Positions 9,557 to 21,339 of a DNA stretch of 64,000 bases are shown piece by piece (the stretch's first letter is position 1; the number at the start of each line of letters is the position of its first letter). The translations under genes were made by a program, and so were the position numbers. Below the pieces are notes generated by a model. It was not told where the DNA came from, ran no database searches, and was given only the letters and a program-made list of their open reading frames with translations. Source of the DNA: Dryococelus australis (taxonomy: Eukaryota > Arthropoda > Insecta > Phasmatodea > Phasmatidae); the NCBI GenBank assembly GCA_029891345.1, contig CM056993.1, positions 273,328,900 to 273,392,899 on the forward strand, in the 5' to 3' direction.

Positions 9557-9872
9557 AAGATGGCCACCGTGGCGGTGGGGCTTCATTGTGAGGACACCTG
9601 GGGGCAGTGCTGGCTAGGGCTTCGTTATGGTCGGACGTCAGTGTGTGGGAGTCATTTTGGCAGTGGTAATCGCATATGCGAACTTCAGTCTGTTATTTCT
9701 TCCAATATGGCCGCCAGTACCGCCGCAATCATTCCGACTGGCTTCCAAAATGGCCGCCGTCGACGTATGTGCTCGTCGTGGTAATAGGAAAGAGCTTTAC
9801 TTTTTTTGCTGGCTGCCGAAATGGCCGCAATAGTATTTGGTCATAGTTTTACTGGCTGGCAAAATGGCCGCC
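9557..9872 (+). repeat. cluster of AAAATGGCCGCC-type motifs
   Basis: Five degenerate copies of A-A-x-ATGGCCGCC begin near 9,557, 9,704, 9,747, 9,819 and 9,861. The last three are each preceded by CTGGCT. The pattern suggests a decayed short tandem array. The core resembles YY1/Pho-type sites (GCCAT), but no regulatory role is shown. A related cluster (AAGATGGCGGC) occurs at 15,184-15,410. Confidence 0.5.
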
Positions 9873-9879
9873 ATCGACA

Positions 9880-10880
9880 TGGAATGGTACGTTCTGGAAT
9901 TTCCCGCGGGAAGAGAGGAAAATTTTTGAAATTTTTTATGGGCAGGGACCTTGATATGCCCGAAATTGGGGGGGGGGGGGGGAGAGACTGTCCCCTCTTT
10001 TTTAAAGATAGAAAGATATGCCAGAAATTGGTTCCTGGCCCAGGCTGTAAAGTAAGTCTCATAAATGAATGCTCATTTTCGACAGTTCTGAAGGCAGCAC
10101 TATTTACAGCTGGTTATCCTCCCACCACAGATGATGATTACATAAACTCTCTCATCTGACTAACAACCTGTCCGGTGAGTCGACGGAAAATACTTTGCCA
10201 TGGAATTAATGGTGCACAAGCACTTATACTTTGAGAAGTGTGAAAAAAGTACAGTAGTTCGTGAGCCAGGCTGTAACTGTATCGAGAGCCTTCGTGTTCG
10301 GCGGGCTGGTGCACCCACGCCACTGGGCATTAGCGGCAGTGACCAAGCAGAATGTTGGTTGGCCGATGGCGCACGGGGCATTGTCTGAGCCCCTATCTTG
10401 GCCATAGTTAGTGGGAGGGAAGAAGGAAGGTACGTAGCGACGAAAAGGCGCGAAAGGAAAACGATGTAGCCAAAACAACCGTCATCACCAGGGTTCGCCC
10501 CGCGCATGGGCGCTGTATTCGTGCGACGCTGCAGCTGCTGCAGGTCTTCCCCGAGGAATTACTTCCACCCCCCCCCCCCTCTTTTTTGCTTCATACTCTG
10601 CTGAAGGATGTACTTGTCCCTGCTCCCGCCGCTCAGGGACAGACTAGTGGAGTTACAGGCCTCGGTTGGAAACAAGACATCATGAAACTGTTTTCGGGGA
10701 AGGGGTTACGAAAATGCTAGGTGTCGAAATATGGAGTATCTCCGGGATAAATTTTCAATTTTAGACCTATAGAGTCATTTCGTCCCGGAACCTCGAAAAT
10801 CGTCCTGCCCCAAAGGAAGAACCCGTTTTTTAATCATTCTAGTCCAACTCGGAAAGTTTCTATCAATGCTGGAGTTTTAT
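9880..10880. other. intergenic, no gene recognised; homopolymer runs
   Basis: Contains a G15 run (9,968-9,982), a C12 run (10,568-10,579) and moderately GC-rich unique-looking sequence. Short frames here show no family motif. Nothing else is recognisable. Confidence 0.5.
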
Positions 10881-10884
10881 TAGT

Positions 10885-11100
10885 TTTTTATTTTTATTTA
10901 GCCTTTATTTGCATTGGCGAAGTTAAGGCTTCAATGCCTTCCCTTACACTTAACCAGGTATACCATAGTCTCATGCAAACCCCAATACCATTGTTACCGT
11001 CACTTCCATCACCCATCTCATACTTCTGTTTCCGTCCTATTTTGTTGTCATAATTAGCGTGATCATGTCACCATCAGTGATTAGTTATTAGTCTTGATTG
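10885..11100 (-). mobile_element. LINE 3' end remnant (non-LTR retrotransposon tail)
   Basis: Read on the minus strand, the stretch ends with a GAAGGC...GCCTT hairpin, AACTTCGCCAATG and AAATAAAGGCTAAATAAA repeats. This is the typical tail of insect-type LINEs (hairpin, then TAAA/AATA-rich tail). No coding part is recognisable upstream. Confidence 0.45.
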
Positions 11101-11479
11101 TGAATTATTTGTCACCATAAGTAAGAGGAGATCAGATACAGGTGACTGTGTTTCCCTTCACACAAGGTAGCACCTGACTGGCTTCAATTAATTCATTACA
11201 GAAATTTGTAATGTAATTAACATTATTTTGACGAAATGACTGTAGCCTGCCGGTAAATGCACACTCTAAAACCGATAATAAATTGTTAATCCCATTACAC
11301 AAAGCTAAAGTTTATTCAGATTCCTTCGCTAATGCTATGTCAAAAGCGTGAAACAGTCTTTCTGTTAAAAGACAGGAATATTAAAAGTTTTAACACTTTT
11401 AATAAATAAATAATACCTGGGACATCTTAGTGGATGAAAACATGAAGCTGACACTGCAGAAATGTGCACTCGCGCATGT

Positions 11480-11790
11480 ATACGGTGCACTTGAGTGTGT
11501 TTGAGTTGAATGTATTCTTCTTCTTGCCCTTAATTTCTCATCCTTTCATATTTTTATTCCATCCATTCTTTCTTTTTGTCGGAATTATTTTGTATATTTT
11601 GTACGTGTTTGTATCTTGTACTTGTTTGTATTTTGTACCTGTTTGTTGTCCAAATTGTGTATTATTATTACTTGTATACAATTTAATTTAAAGAGGATAG
11701 TAGTTGTAATGGGTCCAGTGTAAGGAGAGGCAATCATACCTCAACTGCGACTTTAAATCTAAAATAAATGAATAGGTTCGCATGTTTTGT
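11480..11790 (+). mobile_element. LINE-like 3' UTR and AATAAA-type tail
   Basis: A T-rich stretch with TTGTATTTTGTACCTG repeats, then GGTCCAGTGTAAGGAGAGGCAATC, ACTGCGACTTTAAATC and AAATAAATGAATAG. The order (T-rich UTR, short conserved block, A-rich tail with AATAAA) resembles 3' ends of insect LINEs. It has no ORF2 motifs, so the call is tentative. Confidence 0.35.
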
Positions 11791-11799
11791 AGCACAACT

Positions 11800-12710
11800 T
11801 GCTATAATTAGAGTAGTTTGTATACTTTAAATGTAATCATTACTATTTGTCTGTAACAATTTTTTTTTCAGGAGTGTAATACTGGCTTTCACATCACGAC
11901 GTCACAACACTGAGAATGTTCACGAGAGGAGATGTTGCAGAGAATTTCTGCAATATGTTATCGAGACAGCTACACCCAAACTTCAATGCTAGCATCAGCG
12001 CGATCTTTAATTGATCAGTTAACGCCCCTGTCGTTAGAGGAACAGTCGAAACTTTGCAACGTAAAAGAGTGCTTTGCTGAAAGAAGTATCTTCGTAGTTC
12101 CAAATACAAACAATTACGAGACGATGACATGCGCTTTCAACAGTACCAACAACCGAGCTCACCTGATTGCTATCCCTATATTAATATTCTTTCAGAGTTA
12201 AGACAACGAAAATATTATTACTGCAGTATCCCTTCTGAGCCATGAGTGTTAATATATATTTTTAACACTACACTTGTGTGTTAGACTTTTCCTCATAGCC
12301 GGAAAACAATGAGCAGTGGCAATCAAAATTAAACAAACATCATTAAAACTGAACACTTGTGGCAATCTAGCAGCAACCATATCTCTGCCAAAACCATATG
12401 TGTAAAGTATGCATCAGCGAAAACACACCTTGAATCACAGTTTACAGCAAATATGACAAGTTTTGAAAGCGATAAATCAATGATTCAAAAATATTTCTCT
12501 CATCAATATGCGTGGTCTTTGCACAAATTATGCTTATATACGTCTTCATGGTTTTGATATTCTACAAATCTATGACATCAGACTGTGAGATCACTGAAAA
12601 CTGGCTCCAGTAAACTAGTCGAAAATCTGTTGATCAGTTGATCTACGGCATTCCTCTCATATATTAATGGTAACATACTGTTTTTTTTTTTTTTTGTTAA
12701 CATTACGTTT
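11800..12710. other. intergenic, no gene recognised
   Basis: AT-rich, with a T15 run just upstream of the SINE at 12,713. The 89-codon frame at 11,932-12,201 has no recognisable domain and I do not call it. Confidence 0.5.
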
Positions 12711-12712
12711 CT

Positions 12713-12990
12713 GGGGGGCCGCGGTGGCTGAGCGATTAGACTACTCGCCTTCCGATAGGCCTAACCGGATTCAATTCCCGGCCGAGACATTCCCGGATTT
12801 TCGTAAGTGGAAATCATGCCGGACGATGCCGCTAGTCGGCGGGTTTTCTCGGGATCTCCCGTTTCCCCCACGCCAGCATTTCAGCGCTGCTCCACACTCA
12901 ACACGTGTCACCCTCATCGGCTCTTAAGACCTCGATTTTAAGTGCCGCCGAAATCTCTCGACTCTCTCCGATGCGCGTACCATCTACCCG
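12713..12990 (+). mobile_element. tRNA-derived SINE, copy 1
   Basis: Begins GGGGGGCCGCGGTGGCTGAG with an RNA polymerase III A box (TGGCTGAGCGA, 12,725-12,735) and B box (GATTCAATTCC, about 12,768-12,778). The shared body follows (GTGGAAATCATGCCGGACGATGCCG, ... CCGTTTCCCCC ... CACCCTCATCGGCTCT). Diverged from copies 2 and 4. I saw no clear target duplication. Confidence 0.85.
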
Positions 12991-12999
12991 GCGCATCTA

Positions 13000-13837
13000 C
13001 AACCAATTTTCTGCAATAGTGTGCGGTATTCCTGCTGTACCACTGAAACTATAATTTTGCTACTGCAAATTCTGTAGCAAAGTTTAGTACATGTCCTTAT
13101 AGTAATTTAGAGTGTTTCCAATCAGTACATTTTCCGCTAAGACGGCGTGAAAAAGCAGTTTATGGCCAGATTGGTTAGCTCATAAATTGTGTTTATAATG
13201 TGCATGGTGTCTTGAAAGTAGTACCTAGTCACAAGTGTATTTCCATTTCGTAGATCAGTACGCACGACGCATGTAAAGAATTTTCGTAAAAAAAAAAAAC
13301 CGTATTTCAAACATTTTACAACTCAGTTCATGCTCCAGATGCATCGTCCTCTTTTAACTTATTCATACTCGCTCACTTCACTTGGAGCATGGTTCCTCAC
13401 TTCATAGGTCACAAAGTGGGTTGTTCAAAAACGATATTCCCGCTGGGCATAGAAGGTTTATTCTCATGTTGGGGGGGAAAAGGGGGGGGGGGGGGCACTG
13501 CAGACATGTAGGGGACTTCCCACGACACTTAATTTTCTTCTTTCGGCATCTCTTTCTCCCGCAGTTTCACACCCATTTCATCTCTACTGACCAGAACGAC
13601 GACCGGTTCCATTTAAGCCAGCCTCCTCTTCTCCCCTTGACGAAGAGGAAGGAGGAGAGACAGACCCGCTTATCTGAAACTATTTTCATCTTTTGAGGCA
13701 CATAATCGCTCGAGCGGTAAGGGTGAGAGAGCCAAGAGCATCTAACGCCTCATCGCCACCACGCGCAAAACTTTGAACTGGCTTGCAGTGTTCCCGTCGT
13801 ACTGTGCTCGTACCTATGGGACTTCATCCTGCGATCC
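13000..13837. other. intergenic, no gene recognised; G-rich run
   Basis: Contains A11 near 13,289 and a G-rich run at 13,471-13,495. The frame 13,382-13,696 is low-complexity and unrecognised. Confidence 0.5.
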
Positions 13838-14118
13838 TATCATTTTATTCGGGGGGCCGCGGTGGGCTAGTGGCCAGACTACTCTCCTCCCACCAAGTCG
13901 AACCGGGCTCGATTCCCGGCGGGGTCGCCCTCCAGACTCTCGCACGTAGGAATCGAGCCGTGCGATGCCCTTGATCGGCGGGCTTTCTCGGGAATCCCCC
14001 ACTTCCCCGCCCCTGCATTCCGGCGCTGCTTCATACTCACTTCGCTTCACCCTCATCGGCTCTCAAGACCTCGGTATTAAGAGCCGCCCAAATCTCTATA
14101 CCTCTATATCATTTTATT
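13838..14118 (+). mobile_element. tRNA-derived SINE, copy 2, with exact 12-bp target duplication
   Basis: The SINE (13,850-14,106) is flanked by perfect repeats TATCATTTTATT at 13,838-13,849 and 14,107-14,118. It has the tRNA-like head (GGCTAGTGGCCAGACTACTC; B box GGCTCGATTCCCG) and the common body ending in GAGCCGCCCAAATCTC. The exact duplication shows LINE-type target-primed insertion and a relatively recent event. Transcription would be from the internal pol III promoter. Confidence 0.92.
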
Positions 14119-14659
14119 AGTAGGAAGTCTGTAGCAAAATTTAGCATAGACCTCTCGAGTATTTCTGTATGTATCTGACCCGTAAATTTTTAGATACAAC
14201 GCTTGAGCACTTTTCTCGTACATGCTATGAGCATTCGCGAACATTCGTGTGGAGAAAACTTGTCACGAACGGCGAAAAATGCTCGTCTTGTACGTTGCTG
14301 CTTCGTTCCCGTATTCGAGGCAAACAGCTAATCGTTCAATCTCGACTATGGATGTGGTTGCGGCCGGAAGTGTGTTCGTATATGTGTTCATTGTTAAATG
14401 AAAATGTGAAATAAAACAGAAGGAATGGGCGGGGGCAACTGTAAACATTTCACTGCAGTATTACGCACGTTAAAAAAAGTTACAACGATGACAATTGAGG
14501 TTTTTGCATTTTTATAAGTGTAGCTGGACATACGATTTGAAAACAGAAAACACTGTTGAGATGAGAGAAAGTGCTCCTGTCAAGACCTGTATGTCTGTGA
14601 CATTACGATTTCCGCAAACTGCGATTCGTACACTAGCTTGCAGTACATCTCTATGATAC

Positions 14660-14705
14660 AGGCTGTTCACGGTAAAGTGAGCACTTTTGAAAGCCCTCCT
14701 TGAAA
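14660..14705 (+). repeat. terminal repeat of the TGTTCACGGTAAA family (start)
   Basis: AGGCTGTTCACGGTAAAGTGAGCACTTTTGAAAGCCC matches the ends of the family seen at 18,170 and 20,648. A matching inverted end occurs at 16,478-16,497 (CTCATTTTACCGTGAACAG), so 14,660-16,497 may be one 1.8-kb element or two fragments. Confidence 0.65.
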
Positions 14706-15127
14706 CGTATTTCCGAAAACGCTATATCGGTTGTGGTACAAAATGTTTATGAAATAGTTTGTTTATTTATTATCTCAGCTAACAGTTTGTTTACATTTTT
14801 AATTGGGCAATGTTTACATTTTACTTATACCAAATAGAGCACCTTTTTGGATTTTAAAGTAATTAAAACATAAATGTAAACAACCCATTCTTTTAATATT
14901 ATTTAGCTTATTTAATTGCTCTTCTAACCTTACATAATAATTTTAATATTTAAATGATATTTGAGATTGTAATTAATTTTAATAATTAATGTAATTGGAA
15001 TCTGCATTTTATTTGTGATTAATATATATTTATATTGCATTTATAGTAGTTTAGTATGAGTTATTTCTTTTCCATTTGGTTAGTTTTTCAGGTAGTCCCG
15101 GTGACTACTGGAAATAGTTTTTTCATC

Positions 15128-15420
15128 ACAGAGCAGTAGATACCAAAGTGGAATGGCAGAACATGAACTGGAAAATTCTTCAAACAAGATGGCGGCATGG
15201 AATGAAGATGGTGGCTAGTCCCTTGGTCCTCTGTCAGATGCCATGTAAATTAATGACAGAGCAGGAGGTATCAAGGTGGAATGACAGAGGGTGAAATGTA
15301 AAATTCTAGAAACAAGATGGTGGCATGGAACTACAGAGCATGAAGTACCTAGTAGATGTAAGTCAAGATCAAATATCAAGGTCAAAGGTCAAAGTTCAAT
15401 GTCATCCAAAATGGCGGTCC
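15128..15420 (+). repeat. two to three degenerate tandem copies of a 128-bp unit with ATGGCGGC motifs
   Basis: ACAGAGCAGTAGATACC at 15,128 recurs as ACAGAGCAGGAGGTATC at 15,256 (128 bp later) and partly at 15,333. Each of the first two copies contains AACAAGATGGYGGCATGG. Flanking triplets of AAGGTCAAAGGTC occur at 15,375-15,395. Confidence 0.6.
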
Positions 15421-16477
15421 TCCTCTGGTCCTCTGCCAGATATCATGCAGCCAGTCCACTGGTCCACACCTGGGACCCATGGTCCGCGAACCTACAATAT
15501 CATACTACTGAGGGGTCGATAAGTGGCATATTCGAACTACTTTTTAACTATCATTGTTTCTTCACGATTTGGACAGTTTGACAGGGAATTATATGATGAT
15601 TTTCTCACTGTGGCCCAAAGGTCTATTGCATCAGGCGACTGTAGCTAGCGGAGTCGAAACGTTTTTGAAAAATTATAAAACTGCTTAATTTTGGAAGGAC
15701 GCTTATTTTAAACATAAACACTTTTTTCAAGATTGTAAATTTTTGCAGAGAATTTTTTTTTTTCTTTCCAGAACTTGAAGAGTATTTCTGTTGTGTGCGA
15801 GTTAGGGCATGAACAGAATAAAATTTACCATCTCAACTATTATCAAAATATTAATTCAATTTATTTTCACTAAAATTACCCCTTCAAACAATATTTATAA
15901 GGAGGGTGGTAGTTTGAAGTCACATAAACTCAGCTTAATTGACTGCATCTTATATTCAGGTTTTCACGTCATGAAGTTTTTTATGATTATTTAATTCAGT
16001 TTTCATTCATTAATAAATATCAGTAAAAATTATCCTCTTTCTTCAGCGTACGTTGGTAGTAGTCTACATCTGATGTGTAGTTTGTAATTGGTTAGAAATG
16101 GTTTCCTGCTGTTTGTCTTAGAGCATGTAGCGTCAGTTCCTAGAGCGTTGCTGATGTTGGTGTGGTCAGATATTTGGTCACTGCTTCTTTGAAAAGGGAT
16201 AATTCATTTTTTTACACATCATCTTTTTCTCTTAAATGCAACAAAGATAACGCGTCACATTCGTGATGTGTGCTTCCGTGCTACGGTTTTGAACAATAAA
16301 CAAACAGCATCACCGTTGTGCTGTTACATCGTATGAACAACATTCTGATTAAATTAATTTCACTTTAGTCTTCAAAACTCAACTGCATTTCTCGTTACGA
16401 TAGCCTAATAGTGAAATTTCACATTTACATTTACTGCGTATAACGGAATAACACTGGCCAACAGTATGGTCCCTCAT

Positions 16478-16497
16478 TTTACCGTGAACAGTTATTG
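16478..16497 (-). repeat. terminal repeat of the TGTTCACGGTAAA family (end)
   Basis: CTCATTTTACCGTGAACAG is the reverse complement of the family start at 14,665. Confidence 0.6.
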
Positions 16498-16712
16498 TGT
16501 GTAAGTGCGATCTAAGTTTTTCCTTGGGGTTACGCAATTATAATTCCATTATCAAAGAGAAAAGTGTGTAGAGAAGCAGGTTTGCAAGGCTCCCGGGGCG
16601 GGAATTGGGCGCGGGAAGCTGCGTGGAGCTGGAGTCACGCAGCGCGAGTTTCCTCTGGGCGTCCTTCAAGGGCCTGCCAGCTGCGTGCTGATCGTTCGTT
16701 GACCCTGGTCAC

Positions 16713-16713
<1 letters not shown>

Positions 16714-16791
<78 letters not shown>

Positions 16792-16804
16792 TCTCTCTCT
16801 CTCT
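16714..16804. repeat. (CT)n-(CA)n-(CT)n compound microsatellite
   Basis: About 60 bp of CT repeats, then about 16 bp of CA, then CT again. The Ser/Leu-repeat frame across it is an artefact. Confidence 0.97.
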
Positions 16805-16809
16805 ATCCC

Positions 16810-18160
16810 GTATAACACCCTCTCCTCAAACAACACTATATCTCTCAGCTCCCATCTCCTACTCCCTCGCTTTTTCCGAGCTCTCCTCAGAGACAACATG
16901 TGCTACATCAGGCCTTCACGCTCCCAGATCTTTCTTTCCAGATGACTTGACTCCAACATGGCAGATGCTAAGTAAGAGTTGGTTTACGATTCAATAGTGA
17001 AGAATTGATGACTTGCACTTATGGCCCCATAAGTACACGAAAAATGAGTTTAGCAGGTTACGATTGATCTAGCAACTGTTGAAGCCTAGTCAATCAGAAT
17101 CGTTGGTAACAAAACAACCTATATATCCAAGAATAATGGCCGTAGGTGAATATTGTTTACAGTATATCTAATGATTTGTAGTTACTGCTTGTGTAATATT
17201 TTCGTACAACTCGCGATAGCAGATAAAATGGGACGCTCGTGGTACCGTTGGGCATTTGGGCCAATAAATACACGAGAATAGGCGCTGTTACCCGATTTTA
17301 TAATTCATTGAATACGATTCCACGACACACCATAATCTAAATTCTAGATGTAAATTTAGTTTCCCGCCAACAACAGTTGTCGCTTTGCTATGACTGGCTA
17401 TTACGTCTTAACCTCGTACTTAAGATGTAAAATAAAATGATATCTTAAGTCAAGCCAAGAAACCACACGCCCGTACACGAATCGCGCAATACAGCCATAA
17501 ACCCATTTGAAATTAATACGGAAGTAGGTGTTTATCTAGTTACAATTGTGTTCTCGCAAACGTTTTAACCAGCAGGCAAATAAAAATAAATTTCTCTTGT
17601 GTACAGCTTACAGCGTGACGAGGACTTAAGTTTTCATTTGTGTGTAATCTTAAACGCTAGGAGCAGCACCGTTGCATCTAGCAGGCGACTGGAGTGGTGA
17701 CAGAGATGTCTTTGGCGTTTTTCATGTGCTAAGAGGCAATAGAAAATGCCGTAAAATGGGTTGTTACGTTTATTCCAGTGACTTTTTTGGAATTGATTCT
17801 GCACGTAGCTCTGGGGCCAAGAAGGTGGATAGGAGGCTATGGTGGTTGTAATCCCTTCCCCCTTTGTCCCTTCATGTTGTTAACAGTCAGTATCAAAATT
17901 ATTATTTGAACATTTTACTCTGGTAAAAATATGTAGTTGCTGTAAACTACGATGTATTTTATTATATTCTGAAGTATTATTTTATGAGTGTTTGCACCTC
18001 TAATACCGTGTAAAGTATTCCCTTCTGTCAATGTAATCCCTCCCTCAATTTTATTATTTCTTTCTACGCCAGTAACGTAACTTATGGGCATATAGAAAAT
18101 ATTTAAAAGGAGAAACTGTTCACTAAGAAACACATAACATACAGTCTTTTTGCGGTAAAA
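16810..18160. other. intergenic, no gene recognised
   Basis: Mixed-composition DNA without domain-bearing frames or recognised repeats. Confidence 0.5.
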
Positions 18161-18169
18161 ACTGATAAT

Positions 18170-18593
18170 GGCTGTTTACGATAAAGCGAGCACTTTTGGA
18201 ATCAACCTTAGAAGTAAGTCACTGTCCCTACCGTCATATATTTTAACGGATGCACTAAGTGCCATGCGCCCAGTAAAGTTGGTAACGATGGATGGGAAGT
18301 AGTTCCATATCGTAACGACGAATAAAATGTGTTACGTAGCCATTTGTGGTAACTGAAATTATTTCTTTCGCTTTCTGTTTTTTTTTCTTAATGTATCGAA
18401 ACGTATAAAATGAGCAAATTTGTGAAATAAATACTTTTACAATAATTTCACAGTTTAACTTGACCGACGCACGAATAAAGTGATGAGGCGCATGGCAATG
18501 ATAATTTTACATAAGGCGGAATATTACATAACGTGCTTACAAGTAGATCTTGAGCAGGGCTTTCAGAAGAGCTCATTTTACCGTGAACAGCCT
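18170..18593 (+). mobile_element. TIR element (MITE-like) of the TGTTCACGGTAAA family, near full length
   Basis: Starts GGCTGTTTACGATAAAGCGAGC and ends GCTCATTTTACCGTGAACAGCC, imperfect ~22-bp inverted termini 424 bp apart. Internal landmarks shared with other copies: AACCTTAGAAGTAAGTCACTG, a GCGCCCAGTAAAGTTGGTAACG block, GACCGACGCACGAATAAAG and AAGTAGATCTTGAGCAGGGCTTTC. It has no ORF, so it would be mobilised in trans. ATAA/ATAAT occurs on both sides but I do not claim a target duplication. Confidence 0.8.
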
Positions 18594-18904
18594 ATAATGA
18601 CTATTCTTGGCAAAGTTAGCACTTTTGATACAAACCTTTGTATAAAAAAAATTCCTGCTCGTTAACTGCGCAGATGCTGCCTCACACGCTGACACGCAGA
18701 CTGCCAGTAAGTTAACAGCGAATTAATAAAAGTAGTTACTGCGGATCTTGGCGTTAAATTGCAAATGCGATGTTTTAGTTTATCACATGTCGCGTTGTTA
18801 TTTTTCTGCGTTATGACCATTAAAACACGAAATGACATGTTAATAACACGTTTAGGTTTGCAACACTTTCTGTTTTTTACTTTACTGACGCATGAATTTA
18901 AGTC

Positions 18905-19303
18905 ATTATAGGCTATTAAGATCTACCTGTATGCACGTTGTGTATTATTCCGTTTTATGTAAAATTATCATTGCCATGTGCCTCATCACTTTATTCGTCC
19001 GTCGGTCAAGTTAAACTGGGAAATTATTATAAAAGTAAATATTTTACAAATCTGCTCGTTTATGCACTTCGATACATTAGAAAAAAAAAAACAAAAAGCG
19101 AAAGAAATAATTTTAAGTTATCACAATGGTTACCTAACATATTTTATTCGATGTTAGGATATGGAGCTACTTCCCATTCATCGTTACCAACTTTACTGGG
19201 CGCATGTCACTCAGTGCGCCCGTTAAAATAAATGCAGGTAGGAGCAGTGACTTTTTTCTAAGGTTGATTTCAAAAGTGCTCACTTTAACGTGACCAGCCT
19301 TTA
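18905..19303 (-). mobile_element. TIR element of the same family, inverted copy
   Basis: Reads as the reverse complement of the 18,170 copy: starts with AAGATCTACCTGTATGCACG, includes GTCGGTCAAGTTAAACTGGG and CCAACTTTACTGGGCGCATG, and ends GTGCTCACTTTAACGTGACCAGCCT. With 18,170-18,593 it makes a 1.1-kb foldback. A diverged start (AAAGTTAGCACTTTTGATAC, about 18,610) lies between. Confidence 0.75.
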
Positions 19304-19329
19304 GGTCCAGGGCAATGTGAACTTCACAT

Positions 19330-19412
19330 ATGGCGGAAAGATACAAAACTAGGAAAAGAGTAGATCTCAGGCAGGGCTTTCAAAAGTCCTCGATTAACCG
19401 TGGACAGTCTAT
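19330..19412 (+). mobile_element. 3' end fragment of the TIR family
   Basis: TAGATCTCAGGCAGGGCTTTCAAAAGTCCTC followed by a diverged terminus (CGATTAACCGTGGACAGTC). Confidence 0.6.
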
Positions 19413-19426
19413 ACATAGTTTTTGGA

Positions 19427-19647
19427 GTTGAGTTGAGAGTGGAGAGATTTAAGCTGTTCCTAACAACGAGGTCTTGAGAGCCGACGGTGGTGAAATGAGG
19501 CGAGAATGGAACGACGTCAGAATGCAAGGGGGCGGGAAACGGGAAATCCCCGAGAAAACCCACCGACCAGCGGTATCGTCCAGCACGATTCCCACTTGCA
19601 AAAATCCGGTTGGTGAGAGGCGAGCAGTCTAACCGCTCAACCGTGGA
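19427..19647 (-). mobile_element. tRNA-derived SINE, copy 3 (minus strand)
   Basis: On the minus strand the tRNA-like head (GGTTGAGCGGTTAGACTGCTC) lies at the right, and the body (GGGAATCGTGCTGGACGATACCG, CTCATTTCACCACCGTCGGC) runs left. TTTTGGA occurs on both sides (19,420-19,426 and 19,648-19,654), a possible short target duplication. The B-box region is partly deleted. Confidence 0.75.
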
Positions 19648-19659
19648 TTTTGGAAAGTA

Positions 19660-20440
19660 AAACGGTGACTAGATACTTTATTTGTATTAAAGTTTAATCT
19701 TCTTTTTAGTTGTGCAAGTACAGTAGAATAATTCACATTTTTCTGCTTGCTGATGCCATTCTTTTCGGAGATTTACGGATTTGTTGAAATTAAGTACATA
19801 CTTATTATTTTTTAGGTGGGTATTTTACAATGGGAAACTGAATATTTCTACCTTGTGATTTTTTTCCAGGCAAAAATTTCTTCCACCGCCATAGACGTGA
19901 AAGATTAAGCCGAGTGGTTTATTACCATTCCGCAAGTTCCGAAATCCGTCACTAGATGTTAGCCACTTTGCTTTGCGTATCCCATACACTCAGCGGCGTT
20001 GCCCGACATTATCAAGGGTAAGTGTACACTGATTGAAGAGAAGTGGGGAGGTTAGACCGGCTTAAGACGTGCTCACGGCACGTGTTAACTAAAGAAAAAA
20101 ATACTAGAAGAAAAATTAATTCACGATATCATAAAATGCATCATCATTTAAAGAAATTACATATTTCAACACAGCTAAAGGCTTATTACTCAATTTAATA
20201 CTAATTAATCACCACATTATTGGTAGGCCCTAAATGTATGGGGTTTACTGCTTCGTCACTTTTGGAGAATTGAAACGGGCGCATTCAATATGATGATTAT
20301 TATATAACATTGCCTCATAACGCAATTTTAACGCGAGCGGCCGTATAAAAATAATGGTTAAACGCGTGAAGAAAATATTGTGTGGGACTTCCCTAGTCCA
20401 GCGCACAGATTAATTTTAAGAGCTTTGATGTGTCGGGAGA
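19660..20440. other. intergenic, no gene recognised
   Basis: AT-rich DNA without recognised repeats or coding motifs. Confidence 0.5.
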
Positions 20441-20640
20441 GTGGAATTTTAAGGTATTGAGCGCCGGTGAGGGCGAAGTAAGGTGAAGATGGAACAACAC
20501 AGAATGCAACGGCGGGAGGAAACTGGAATACTTGGAGAAAATACGCCGGTCAACGGCAACGTCTGCCTAAGTTTTCCACACACGAAAATCTGGGCGAGCC
20601 CGCCGGCAGTGGAAACAGGATCGCCTTGGTGAAAAGTTTC
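20440..20640 (-). mobile_element. tRNA-derived SINE, strongly decayed copy (minus strand)
   Basis: Retains the order of SINE body landmarks on the minus strand: GAGCGCCGGTGAGGGCGAAG, TGGAACAACACAGAATGCAACG, GGAAACTGGAATAC, GAGAAAATACGCCGGTCAACGG, then the region of the tRNA head. Many substitutions. Confidence 0.55.
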
Positions 20641-20644
20641 TAAA

Positions 20645-21335
20645 CTCTGTTCACGATAAAGTGAGCACTTTTAAAATCAACCTTAGAAAAAGGTCACTGC
20701 CCCTGCCCTCATATGTTTTAACGGGGGCACTGAGTGACATTCGCCCAGTGAAGTTGGTGATGATAGATGGAATATCCTTCCATAACTGAACGTTGAATTA
20801 AAATTGTTAGGAAAAGGGTGTTCACGGTAAAATTAGCATTTTTGGAAGCCCTACTTAAGATCTACTTGTATACACGTCCTTTATTCCGCCGCCTTATGTA
20901 AAATTAAAATTGCTATGGGCCTCATCACTTTATTTAAACGTCGGTCAAATGAAAATTTGAAATTATTAAGTAAGTAAATATTTTACAAGTCTGCTCATCT
21001 ATACGCTTCGATACATAGAAAAATAGAAAGCAAAAGAATTAATTTTAAGTTATCATTAATGGTTAGCTAACACTAACAGCCTTTAACCATTTGTGATAAT
21101 TTATATTAATTTCGCTTTCTGTTTTTTTTATGCAACGAAGTGTAAATATGACCAGATTTGTAACATATTTTCTTTTCTTATAATTCCACAGTTTTATCTG
21201 ACCTACGCATGAATAAAGGGACGAGGTAAATGACAATGTTAGTCTGACATAAGGCGGAAGAATACATAAGTCCATACAAGTAGATCTTAAGCAGGGCTTT
21301 CAAAAGGGCTCAATTTACCGTGAACAGCCTATAAA
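20645..21335. mobile_element. composite TIR-family foldback (direct, inverted and direct pieces)
   Basis: 20,648-20,810 is a direct 5' half (GTTCACGATAAAGTGAGC, AACCTTAGAAAAAGGTCACTG). 20,818-21,060 is an inverted 3' half (GTGTTCACGGTAAAATTAGC ... AAGATCTACTTGTATACACG ... ACGTCGGTCAAATG). 21,080-21,335 is a direct 3' half ending GGCTCAATTTACCGTGAACAGCC. One copy seems to have inserted into another. Confidence 0.7.
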
Positions 21336-21339
21336 GATG

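Larger units (their letters stand above)
14710..16710. other. AT-rich intergenic stretch, no gene recognised
   Basis: Apart from the 128-bp tandem copies (15,128-15,420) and the family ends at both sides, this is AT-rich sequence with no coding motif. A short frame at 15,291-15,581 covers the repeat and is not a gene. Confidence 0.5.

Noticed and set aside
13783-14056. Overlapping plus and minus frames in the SINE at 13,850
   Set aside because: The SINE explains the sequence. The frames show no protein family.
16564-16815. 83-codon frame rich in Ser-Leu repeats
   Set aside because: It is translation of the CT/CA microsatellite.
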